Shown piece after piece: positions 14,886 through 22,881 of a stretch of 23,442 nucleotides of DNA. The notes beneath the pieces were generated by a model. The model did not search any database. It saw nothing but the letters and a program-made list of their open reading frames with translations, and was not told the DNA's origin. The DNA is taken from NCBI GenBank assembly GCA_020721025.1, contig DYNO01000021.1, positions 1-23,442 on the forward strand, read 5' to 3'. Origin of the DNA: Thiomargarita sp. (GTDB lineage Bacteria > Pseudomonadota > Gammaproteobacteria > Beggiatoales > Beggiatoaceae). Each line of letters begins with the position of its first letter. The stretch's first letter is position 1. The translations under genes were made by a program, and so were the position numbers.

Positions 14886-17441
14886 ATGTTATTTTTGCGT
14901 GGAGCGACCCTGCGTTACGTGTTTTACACCCTGCTTCTTGCACTCAGTTACTACGGAATTTTTTGGGCGAGTGAATTGCTCAATGGGAGTTCAGCCCTAG
15001 TATATTTAGGTCTGGTGGGTGTTGCATTAGCCATTCTACTGTTATTTGGCATTCCTGCATGGTTGGGGATCGCGCTGGGCAGTGGCTTGATTCATTTACA
15101 TTTCGGATTGTTGCCGCTGTACACGATTACCTCAACTGCGGGCGTGGTTGTGGAAATTGTGGTTGCAACCATGATGTTACGATATTATCACTTTCAAGAT
15201 ACATTCGTCCATATCCGGGATGTGGTCGTCTTCGCAGTCGTGACATGGTTGATTGCCCCAGTGTTTGGCGTGAGCATTACCCACATTCCCATCTTTATTT
15301 CGCCTGAAATATCACCAGATTATATCTTAAAAATTTGGCTGACAGACGGGTTTCTCCATGCGACGAGCCTATTTATTGTTACTTCACTGTTGTTAGTATG
15401 GCGAAATTTACCGAAGATTGATACTGACGATTCTTGGCGAAATGGGGCAGAATGGCTCATTTTAGGGCTTACCCTTGCAGGACTCAGTGGTCTTATTTTT
15501 AATATTAACAACGAATTACGAATCATATTGCAATGTTTAATGTTGCCAATTGCCCTGTGGGCAGCCCTGCGTTTTGAACAACACGGTGCGACCCTCGCCA
15601 TTTTAGCCGTCACCGGGATGTTATTACACGACAATTTATCCAAATTTTACACCAAACAAACCACACAATTTAGCCTAGACGACCTTATAATTGACGCAGT
15701 ATTCACCGCGACCACCACAATTACCCTCCTGATGATGGCGGCGATGTCAACCGAACGGCGGCAGTTACAACGACAATTAATTCGTGATAAAGAATTGGTT
15801 ATCAATACGTTACATTCAATTGCCGATGCAGTGCTGACCAGTGATCAACAAGGAGATGTGACCTATTTGAATTCAGTCGCGGCAGAATTGACCGGCTGGA
15901 CTGCGGAACAAGCGTTGGGGAAAAAAGCCACAGACATTTTTAATATCAAAAGTTTAGATGACAATCTTGAAGCATTACAACATCCAATTGATCTGTGTTT
16001 ACAAGGCATGATAAGCCCACCGCAGCAATGTCTCTTAGTCAATCGAGAACGGGTTGAAAAAGTGATTGAAACTTCTGCCGCACCCATCGGTAACAGCAAT
16101 CTTGACGTGATCGAGGGTGTAATCGTTATTTTTCATGATATTAGCAAAGAACATCACCTGCGTCAACAATTGACCCATCAAGCCAGTCACGACGCATTGA
16201 CCGGTTTGTACAATCGGCGCGAACTGGAATTTCGTCTCAACAGTTTGATTAATACCGCAAAAGCCACTAGACAATCGCATTCATTGCTGTACTTGGATTT
16301 GGATCAATTCAAAGTGGTGAATGATACAGCAGGGCATTTGGCGGGAGATGCGTTGCTCAGACAATTGGTGACCGTGATTCAGGGGCGAGTGCGTGGTGAC
16401 GACACTTTTGCGCGATTGGGTGGCGATGAATTTGCGATTATTTTGAAGAATTGTCCCATTGAACGGGCAAGTGGCGTAGCAATCTCATTTATCAATACAG
16501 TGCATGATTTTCGTTTCGTGTGGGAGGATAAAACGTTTGAAGTCGGCGTAAGTATCGGAATTGTCCCAATTAATGCACACAGTGAAGATATCGCAGCAGT
16601 ATTAAGCAGGGCTGATCTCGCCTGTTATGCAGCGAAGCAAGCTGGACGCAATCGAATGTATGTGATTGACGATAATGATAAAATTTCCAATGCCAAACAA
16701 AACGAAATTCATTCTTCTCATTTACTCAAAGCTCTCGAAGAACAACGATTTGTACTTTATCGTCAACCTATCGTATCATTGCAATCTAATGATAATGAAG
16801 TTAATTATGAACTCTTGATTCGGATGAAAGATGAACAAGGGGCAATCATTCTCCCCGGTAGCTTTCTACCCGCTGCGGAACGCTATAATCTGATTACACA
16901 AATTGATAAATGGGTGATTCACAAAGTATTAACCCACTTGGCACAAAATCCGCCGAATCAAAAAAGTACCGGGTTTTTCTCGATCAACTTGTCAGCCGCC
17001 AGTTTGAACGATCCCACATTTTTACAATTTATTCAAAAAGAGTTATCGCAACTCACTGTTACAACGCAACTTATTTGCTTTGAATTGGCGGAAACGGCGG
17101 TAGTATCCAGTTTAGACAAGGCGAGCCATCTGATGAACGAAATGAATAAATTGGGCTTTCGATTCGCATTGGATAATTTTGGTAGTGGTTTTTCATCATT
17201 TGGCTATTTAAAACAACTGTCTATCGACTATCTGAAGATTGACGGTAAATTTGTGCGCGACATGATGACGGATCCAGTGGATCGAGTCATTGTTGAATCC
17301 ATGCACCATATCGGACATGAAATGCACATTAAAACCATTGCAGAATGGGTTGAAGATGAAGCCACACGCGCAGTGCTGCAACAAACGGGAGTTGATTTTG
17401 CACAAGGTTTTAGCATTGGTAAACCAGAACCATTTTTGTGA
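14886..17441 (+). CDS. Membrane PAS-GGDEF-EAL cyclic-di-GMP protein
   Basis: Bifunctional-type c-di-GMP enzyme of 851 residues. The start at 14886 (MLFLRGATLRYVFY) is chosen because the 37 codons upstream look non-coding and the membrane domain begins here. Residues 5-300 are a MASE1-like multi-span sensor. A PAS domain (about 305-420) has ILSD-like LHSIADAVLTSDQQGDVTYL and TGWTAEQALGK. The GGDEF domain holds an intact GGDEF at 512-516 with an RGDD inhibitory site just before it. The EAL domain starts ELL (Glu642) and has FELAETAV, DNFGSG (Asp763-Asn764), KIDGKFV and AEWVEDE, and ends with the usual QGFSIGKPEP. Diguanylate cyclase activity looks possible. The second Asp of the DDFG motif is Asn, so phosphodiesterase activity is uncertain. 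A remnant Rpn-type frame follows directly. Confidence 0.93.
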   Translation: MLFLRGATLRYVFYTLLLALSYYGIFWASELLNGSSALVYLGLVGVALAILLLFGIPAWLGIALGSGLIHLHFGLLPLYTITSTAGVVVEIVVATMMLRYYHFQDTFVHIRDVVVFAVVTWLIAPVFGVSITHIPIFISPEISPDYILKIWLTDGFLHATSLFIVTSLLLVWRNLPKIDTDDSWRNGAEWLILGLTLAGLSGLIFNINNELRIILQCLMLPIALWAALRFEQHGATLAILAVTGMLLHDNLSKFYTKQTTQFSLDDLIIDAVFTATTTITLLMMAAMSTERRQLQRQLIRDKELVINTLHSIADAVLTSDQQGDVTYLNSVAAELTGWTAEQALGKKATDIFNIKSLDDNLEALQHPIDLCLQGMISPPQQCLLVNRERVEKVIETSAAPIGNSNLDVIEGVIVIFHDISKEHHLRQQLTHQASHDALTGLYNRRELEFRLNSLINTAKATRQSHSLLYLDLDQFKVVNDTAGHLAGDALLRQLVTVIQGRVRGDDTFARLGGDEFAIILKNCPIERASGVAISFINTVHDFRFVWEDKTFEVGVSIGIVPINAHSEDIAAVLSRADLACYAAKQAGRNRMYVIDDNDKISNAKQNEIHSSHLLKALEEQRFVLYRQPIVSLQSNDNEVNYELLIRMKDEQGAIILPGSFLPAAERYNLITQIDKWVIHKVLTHLAQNPPNQKSTGFFSINLSAASLNDPTFLQFIQKELSQLTVTTQLICFELAETAVVSSLDKASHLMNEMNKLGFRFALDNFGSGFSSFGYLKQLSIDYLKIDGKFVRDMMTDPVDRVIVESMHHIGHEMHIKTIAEWVEDEATRAVLQQTGVDFAQGFSIGKPEPFL

Positions 17442-17449
17442 TAAAGTGA

Positions 17450-17905
17450 AGCATCTCCGGTCTGAAATACCACAAATTTATCCAAAATTCTGCGCGCAAT
17501 GAACGAACCTATCCACGACCGTGGTTATCAGATGAATTTACACGGCTGTTTAAACAAGAAGATAGGACAGCAATCTCGTTATTTGTCAACTGGTTCAAAC
17601 AATTGGCAGTACATGGGCGGATTAGCCCAACAGATTATCAAGTCTGTGAACAACTTTATCAGGATGAACAGGAGATTAGCATGTTAATTACCTCATTACG
17701 CAAAGATCGTGAATCTCTTTTTCAACAAGGGATTCAACAAGGAGAACGGGATACTAAAATCGCTACTGCGAAAGCAATGTTAGCAAAGGATTTTGAATCC
17801 CCGATGATTGCCGAATTGCTACAACTATCACTTGAAGAAATTGAGCGATTACAACAAGTTCCAAATACTCATAGGAGTTACGCACTTGAGATGCTAACCC
17901 ACTGA
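17450..17905 (+). pseudogene. 3' remnant of an Rpn/PD-(D/E)XK transposase-like gene
   Basis: One open frame of about 151 codons after a TGA at 17447. It lacks an ATG until 17681 and lacks the nuclease half of the family. It reads as the C-terminal portion: SARNERTYPRPWLSDEF, then TRLFKQEDRTAISLFVNWFK, then HGRISPTDYQ, DEQEISMLITSLRKDRES, the FQQGIQQGERD helix, and AKAMLAKDFESPMIAELLQL followed by SLEEIERLQQ, which is the typical tail of these proteins. Translation from the TTG at 17603 would give 100 residues. It begins within 10 nt of the EAL gene stop, so the N-terminal part was presumably deleted. The final ten residues and stop come from an inserted MITE-like element. Confidence 0.7.
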
Positions 17906-17998
17906 TTTTATAAATGGAGTACAAATTTAAATTTGTACTCCGAAAACGCTAACTAACTGAATTAAGCCTAAGTTACGTTTTGAACTGCGTAACTCCTA
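17872..17998. mobile_element. MITE-like element, copy 2, inserted at the end of the Rpn-like remnant
   Basis: A 127-bp element with ends TAGGAGTTACGCA (17872-17884) and TGCGTAACTCCTA (17986-17998), the same termini as the copy at 14497. It is flanked by an exact 6-bp TACTCA duplication (17866-17871 and 17999-18004). It carries no coding frame of its own and has an internal 26-bp perfect palindrome (17916-17941). Its interior differs from copy 1, so the two are related mainly through their ends. Confidence 0.82.
17916..17941. repeat. Perfect 26-bp palindrome inside MITE copy 2
   Basis: GGAGTACAAATTT is followed immediately by its exact reverse complement, with no spacer. It could form a cruciform or hairpin, act as a transcription stop after the Rpn-like remnant, or be a nested repeat. 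It lies in the middle of the element. Confidence 0.85.
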
Positions 17999-18069
17999 TA
18001 CTCATTGAAATCTTGATGAGTTGAAATGGAAAACTAATTTACTGCTGTAATTCATTCTCTGGCGTATCA

Positions 18070-19239
18070 ATGACGACATCTATGGACAAACACGATACCA
18101 CTCATCACCCCGATTCCCGCTACCTCACCATTCGCAATGTAACATTATTGGGAGTTGTGGTGAATTTTCTCCTCTCCATCATCAAAATTGTATTCGGTTG
18201 GATAGGGAATTCTCAAGCCCTGATTGCTGATGGTCTAGATTCTCTGTCTGATTTGATTAGCGATGGCGTGACATTGATCGCTGCAAAGTTGAGCAGCCGG
18301 AAAGCCGATGAAAAACACCCATACGGCTATGCGCGTTTTGAAACGGTTGCCACCATCCTCATCGGTATCCTATTGATGAGCGTAGCAATTTGGATGGCTA
18401 CTATTGCAACTCAACGGTTATTTCAACCCGTGCTCACCCATCCTAGCCCGATTACTCTAGCGGTTGCTGTGGTAGCAATTCTATCTAAAGAAGCACTGTT
18501 TCAATACACAAATTACGTTGCCGAAAAAATTCGTTCCCAGATGGTGCGGGCAAATGCGTGGCATCATCGCAGCGATGCAATCTCCTCAGTCATTGTTTTT
18601 GTTGGAATTGTGGGAAGTATGGCAGGATTCGTTTGGTTGGATGCGGTGGCGGCGATTGTGGTCAGCTTGATGATCATCAATATCGGTTGGGAATTAGGAT
18701 GGCGTGGCGTAAATCAACTGGTTGATCAAGGTTTATCGCCAGAAACATTGCAACAGATTAAACAAATTATCAAATCCATTGATGGCGTGCGCGCCTTGCA
18801 CAAATTACGCAGTCGTTACATGGGCGAAAAAGCCTTCATGGATGTGCACATTCTCGTCAGTCCATTCATCAGTGTTTCTGAAGGACACCACATTGGCGAA
18901 ACGGTTGAAATGCGTTTAATCAATGAAATCGAAGAATTAGCAGATGTCACGGTTCATATCGATCCAGAAAATGACGAGCAAGTGACCCCCAGTTTAACCT
19001 TGCCATTACGTCAAGAAATTACCGAATATCTCCAAAATCACTGTTGGCGCACGGTAGAAGCTCATCAAGCCATTGAACGCATTGCACTTCATTATTTAGC
19101 GGGAAAAATTACGGTTGAAGTGTATTTACCACTGGAAGTCGCACAAAATTTAACCCAAGCCCAAGACTTAGCACAACAATTAATTGAACTTGCCACGCGT
19201 GACGATACAATACACGCCGTCAAGGTTTATTTTAGCTAA
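18070..19239 (+). CDS. Cation diffusion facilitator (CDF) metal transporter with extra C-terminal domain
   Basis: Inner-membrane proton-driven exporter of divalent metal (Zn, Fe, Cd or similar). Six membrane helices span about 25-225. The transport site is the full Asp-Asp-His-Asp set: Asp57 and Asp61 in ADGLDSLSDLIS, His165 and Asp169 in ANAWHHRSDAIS, aligning with YiiP Asp45/Asp49/His153/Asp157. HPYGYARFE (83-91) is also diagnostic. The first cytoplasmic dimerisation domain covers about 235-305 (KAFMDVHILVSP and VTVHIDPE). At 389 residues it is about 80-90 longer than usual; the extra segment (310-389, GKITVEVYLPLE and HAVKVYFS) looks like a second copy of that domain. No strong ribosome site precedes the ATG. 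An NB-ARC gene follows 15 nt downstream. Confidence 0.93.
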   Translation: MTTSMDKHDTTHHPDSRYLTIRNVTLLGVVVNFLLSIIKIVFGWIGNSQALIADGLDSLSDLISDGVTLIAAKLSSRKADEKHPYGYARFETVATILIGILLMSVAIWMATIATQRLFQPVLTHPSPITLAVAVVAILSKEALFQYTNYVAEKIRSQMVRANAWHHRSDAISSVIVFVGIVGSMAGFVWLDAVAAIVVSLMIINIGWELGWRGVNQLVDQGLSPETLQQIKQIIKSIDGVRALHKLRSRYMGEKAFMDVHILVSPFISVSEGHHIGETVEMRLINEIEELADVTVHIDPENDEQVTPSLTLPLRQEITEYLQNHCWRTVEAHQAIERIALHYLAGKITVEVYLPLEVAQNLTQAQDLAQQLIELATRDDTIHAVKVYFS

Positions 19240-19254
19240 AGGATTATCTTAACA

Positions 19255-21396
19255 ATGAAATATTTTTCCGCGCTGGAACAACAATTTTCGCAGAAACAAT
19301 ATTTGACTGATGATGCCGGGCAGCGTCACGCGGTAGTGATTCATCTTGAAGAATTTCAGATATTTCTACGTTCTGTATCGAAATTAATGGAATCTCTCGG
19401 TGACAGTGCCGAAGCGATTATGTTTCCGTATCAAGGCGGTAAAAATAATCTCGAAGAAACGGGTACAACCGCCGCTGACACCGCAACAGTGGATGAAGTC
19501 AATCCTTCTGAATATACCCTTGAACAAAAAATTAGCTTGCTCAAACAACAACATGACCAATTACAAAAAATGCTAGAAGATGTGGTACAGTGCGGTAAAT
19601 ATAAGGAGAAACTTGACCGTAAATTGCACGCGCAACGGTTTATTTTGGAATTGGAAGCGGAACTCAACGGAGTTAATTCGCAATTAGAACAACTGCGTAA
19701 AGAAGCAAAAGCCCGGCACACCAAGTCACCCGCCAATGCTGAATTTAGTTTAGAGCAAAAACAGACGCTGTTAAGCAAATATCATGATTTATTGCACAAA
19801 TCTCGCGAAGAGTTTCGCAAACTTCAGGCGGAAGCAACGGAAAAAGTGACAGAAATTTCGCTTATACCGATTTCGACCTTCTTGGAACCCGCCGCGCAAG
19901 AACTGCGTATGCAATTGGGAAATCTCAAAAAATCGCTCAAATCTGCCACTTTGTTTGACGTTCCCGAAGTGCCGGCGAATTTATTGCTCAATTCTCAACT
20001 TTTTGAAGAAATCAAAGATATTTTATTAAAAGACTTCGTGGGTAAATCCCGTCCGCCCATTGTGTTGCAAGCCCCCAGCGGTGTCGGTAAGTCTATGTTT
20101 GCAGCGAGTTTGGCGTATGATAAAGCCGTGCAACAAGCCTATCCCGATGGCATTTATTGGGTATCGTTTGGACAACAGCCTGATTTGATTGGTTTGCAAA
20201 TTCAACTGATTGACCAAATTGAAGAAACCAAGGTGAATTTTGTCGCAGTGGAAGAAGGCACGAATTATTTACGGAGTTTGACCAATCCGCGGGCGTGTTT
20301 GGTGATTTTCGATGATGTGTGGGATGTGCAAGATATTTTGCCTTTCAACGTGTTAGGACAACTGTGTCAGGTCATCATCACCACCAGCGAACCACAATTT
20401 TTGAATGTCGTCCAATTTTTCATCAAAGATGCCAGAGGCTATCAATTTGAACCGTTTGGCGTGGCACAGGCAATAAAGTATTTTATTCAATGTGTTGGGC
20501 AGAAAGATTTAGCACCGGCAACTTCACCTATCAAATTAGAGGAAGTGGCGCGCGCCTGTGAATACTCCCCTTTGGTTGTCAAATTATTTGCCAGTGTAAT
20601 CCGCGGACAACCGGCGGCACAATGGAATAATTTATTGAAACAATTGAATCATCCAGAGTATGAATTTCCAGAAGATTATCCTGTTTCTGTGATGCAAGCC
20701 CTGCACATGAATGTTGAGGCATTGGGTGAACAAGGGGAATATTATCTTGCCCTAGCAGTTTTTGGGGATTACAACCATCTGCTTGAAAACGTTGTATTAA
20801 TGCTGTGGAAGTATTTATATCACTTGAATGATGATGAGGGCTACAATTTTGTCAATGAATTAGCTGGACGGGGCATGATTCAAGTCAGTGGCAAAATTCC
20901 TCATCGTTTCATTCGGTTGCATTCTTTCGCATATGAATACATCAACGCAGAGTCGGAGTTGGAAAAATTACACGCGCACTTACTCGCAGCGTATCGGCGG
21001 CAATGTGGACAACATGGTTGGGTAAGTGGTCCTCGCGATGGTTATTTCTTTGAATTCTTACCGTTACATCTGGTTCAAGCGAACCGGATCGGGGAGTTGA
21101 AATTACTGCTGATTGATTTTGACTGGATGCAGAATAAGTTACAAGCCACGAATATTCATGCGTTATTAGGCGATTATGAATTGGTGGAAGATAAAAATCT
21201 TGCCATCATCAAGCAAACTTTGTGGGAGGCGGCACCGGTGTTAATTCAAAACAAAGATGAGTTGGCAAATCAATTACTTGACCGTTTATGGGGCAGCAAG
21301 GGCATCCAAGAAAACAAGGATATCATGGCGTTATTGAATCAAGCAAAAGAAGCCTCACCCAATTGGCGTTGGCAACCGCATTTTGAAGATAAGTAG
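19255..21396 (+). CDS. NB-ARC/APAF1-type STAND ATPase without C-terminal repeats
   Basis: A 713-residue signal-transducing ATPase. Residues 1-50 (YLTDDAGQRHAVVIHLEEF) resemble the C-terminal part of Phd/YefM-like antitoxins. A coiled coil follows (about 85-205). The NB-ARC core has P-loop APSGVGKS (273-280, Lys279), GIYWVSFGQ, kinase-2 VIFDDVWD (Asp353, Asp354), VIITTSE and a GLPL-equivalent SPLVVKLFASVIRG. A winged helix and an APAF1-like helical domain come next (GYFFEFLPLHLVQANRIGEL, DWMQNKL and HALLGDYEL). The protein ends soon after ALLNQAKEASPNWRWQP, where family members often continue into WD40 repeats. AAAGGA lies 10 nt before the ATG. It is probably co-transcribed with the CDF transporter. 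Its trigger and output are unknown. Confidence 0.88.
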   Translation: MKYFSALEQQFSQKQYLTDDAGQRHAVVIHLEEFQIFLRSVSKLMESLGDSAEAIMFPYQGGKNNLEETGTTAADTATVDEVNPSEYTLEQKISLLKQQHDQLQKMLEDVVQCGKYKEKLDRKLHAQRFILELEAELNGVNSQLEQLRKEAKARHTKSPANAEFSLEQKQTLLSKYHDLLHKSREEFRKLQAEATEKVTEISLIPISTFLEPAAQELRMQLGNLKKSLKSATLFDVPEVPANLLLNSQLFEEIKDILLKDFVGKSRPPIVLQAPSGVGKSMFAASLAYDKAVQQAYPDGIYWVSFGQQPDLIGLQIQLIDQIEETKVNFVAVEEGTNYLRSLTNPRACLVIFDDVWDVQDILPFNVLGQLCQVIITTSEPQFLNVVQFFIKDARGYQFEPFGVAQAIKYFIQCVGQKDLAPATSPIKLEEVARACEYSPLVVKLFASVIRGQPAAQWNNLLKQLNHPEYEFPEDYPVSVMQALHMNVEALGEQGEYYLALAVFGDYNHLLENVVLMLWKYLYHLNDDEGYNFVNELAGRGMIQVSGKIPHRFIRLHSFAYEYINAESELEKLHAHLLAAYRRQCGQHGWVSGPRDGYFFEFLPLHLVQANRIGELKLLLIDFDWMQNKLQATNIHALLGDYELVEDKNLAIIKQTLWEAAPVLIQNKDELANQLLDRLWGSKGIQENKDIMALLNQAKEASPNWRWQPHFEDK

Positions 21397-21495
21397 TTTA
21401 AAATGAGCTAGTTAAGAATTTTTTCTATTTAGGAAGAATGACCGCGAACTACTCAATTTGCTGAATAATTTTTAACTCATCATTGCATCATTATC

Positions 21496-21500
21496 AGGAG
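21496..21500 (+). promoter_or_regulatory. Ribosome binding site that sets the purA GTG start
   Basis: AGGAG at 21496-21500 is 6 nt from the GTG at 21507 but 24 nt from the ATG at 21525. This makes GTG the better start, although the conserved protein begins at MVGKN. Confidence 0.6.
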
Positions 21501-21506
21501 TTTAGC

Positions 21507-22820
21507 GTGCAGGACACAAAAAAAATGGTAGGAAAAAATATTGTCGTGATTGGGGCACAATGGGGTGATGAAGGCAAGGGTAAAATTGTTGATTTGCTGA
21601 CCGATCATGCAGCGTTAGTGGTGCGTTTTCAAGGCGGACATAATGCGGGACATACCCTAGTCGTCAATGGGAAAAAGACGGTGTTGCACCTGATTCCTGC
21701 GGGCATTTTGCGTGACAGCGTTCACTGCGTGATTGGCAATGGCGTGGTGTTGTCACCGACAGCTTTATTGGAAGAAATCAAGATGTTAGAAGCGCAAGGC
21801 GTATCAGTGCGGCAGCGGTTACATATCAGTGATAGCTGTACGTTGTTAATGCCCTATCATGTCGCTTTGGATCAGGCGCGGGAATTGGCGCGCGGGGACG
21901 CTAAAATTGGGACAACGGGGCGAGGTATTGGACCGGCGTATGAGGATAAGGTGGCGCGGCGCGGGTTGCGGGTGGGGGATTTATTGAATGAGCCGGCGTT
22001 GACGGAAAAACTACAAGCAACTTTGGCATATCACAATTTTGTTTTAGAGCATTATCATCATGTTGCACCGCTCGATTTGCAAAAGACGCTGGCAGAAATT
22101 TTGGCAATGCGGGAGTTGATCGTACCGATGATCACCGATGTGACTGAAATGCTGGAACAATATCGCATGGCAGGCAAAAATATTTTATTTGAAGGAGCGC
22201 AAGGAACGTTGTTAGACATTGATCATGGCACCTATCCCTTTGTTACTTCTTCAAATACGACCGCGGGAGGCGCGGCAACCGGTAGCGGTGTGGGGCCCCG
22301 CGATTTCGATTATATTTTAGGGATTGCAAAAGCGTACAGTACCCGCGTGGGTTCGGGCCCCTTTCCGACCGAATTGTTTGATGATGTGGGTAAACATCTG
22401 TCCAGCAAGGGCAACGAATTTGGCGCAACCACGGGGCGGGCGCGGCGATGTGGGTGGTTTGATGCAGTTGCGATGCGTCGAGCTCGGATTACCAACAGTT
22501 TGACCGGCGTGTGTATGACAAAATTGGATGTGCTCGACGGTTTGGAAACTGTGCGAATTTGCGTGAGTTATCAAGCGGATGGGAAAGAATTGCTCTCACC
22601 ACCGAGTAGCGCGGAAGGTTTGGAAAAGTGCCATCCGGTGTATTTGGACATGCCGGGTTGGCAAGAATCAACTTTAGGGGTTCAAGACTACGCCCAGTTG
22701 CCGCTCAACGCTCGGAATTATATCGAGAAAATCGAAAGCCTCATTCACATTCCCATAGACATTATTTCAACCGGTGCAGATCGGGATGAGACGATTGTTA
22801 AACGCCATCCTTTTTGTTAA
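21507..22820 (+). CDS. purA: Adenylosuccinate synthetase
   Basis: Joins IMP and aspartate using GTP, the first committed step from IMP to AMP. With the GTG start, the P-loop-like GAQWGDEGKGK spans 16-26 with catalytic Asp21, and GGHNAGHT holds His49; both are 8 positions from E. coli Asp13 and His41. Further motifs are IGTTGRGIGPAYEDK, FEGAQGTLLDIDHGTYP with TSSNTTAGG, STRVGSGPFPTE, GATTGRARRCGW, and IDIISTGADRDET near the end. The 437 residues (431 from the ATG at 21525) match the family. The gene stands alone between the NB-ARC gene and a convergent adhesin-like gene. The common hflKC/hisZ-type neighbours are not present. Confidence 0.97.
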   Translation: MQDTKKMVGKNIVVIGAQWGDEGKGKIVDLLTDHAALVVRFQGGHNAGHTLVVNGKKTVLHLIPAGILRDSVHCVIGNGVVLSPTALLEEIKMLEAQGVSVRQRLHISDSCTLLMPYHVALDQARELARGDAKIGTTGRGIGPAYEDKVARRGLRVGDLLNEPALTEKLQATLAYHNFVLEHYHHVAPLDLQKTLAEILAMRELIVPMITDVTEMLEQYRMAGKNILFEGAQGTLLDIDHGTYPFVTSSNTTAGGAATGSGVGPRDFDYILGIAKAYSTRVGSGPFPTELFDDVGKHLSSKGNEFGATTGRARRCGWFDAVAMRRARITNSLTGVCMTKLDVLDGLETVRICVSYQADGKELLSPPSSAEGLEKCHPVYLDMPGWQESTLGVQDYAQLPLNARNYIEKIESLIHIPIDIISTGADRDETIVKRHPFC

Positions 22821-22836
22821 TATCAACGACCATTTT

Positions 22837-22869
22837 AAACCTGTCAGGTTTCTGAAATCCGACAGGTTT
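22837..22869. terminator. Hairpin between convergent purA and the haemagglutinin-type gene
   Basis: AAACCTGTC (22837-22845) is the exact reverse complement of GACAGGTTT (22861-22869), and the loop can pair further (GGTTTC with GAAATCC, imperfectly). It follows the purA stop by 17 nt and ends 12 nt from the stop of the minus-strand gene, so it is well placed as a shared terminator. There is no clean T-tract. It also looks like a dispersed repeat of the AACCTGTCAGGTT type seen in several bacterial groups. Confidence 0.5.
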
Positions 22870-22881
22870 GAATCTCTGAAA

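Noticed and set aside
17499..17687. 62-residue frame overlapping the Rpn-like remnant
   Set aside because: It lies in a different frame from the recognisable Rpn-type C-terminal sequence and has no ribosome site or conserved motif.
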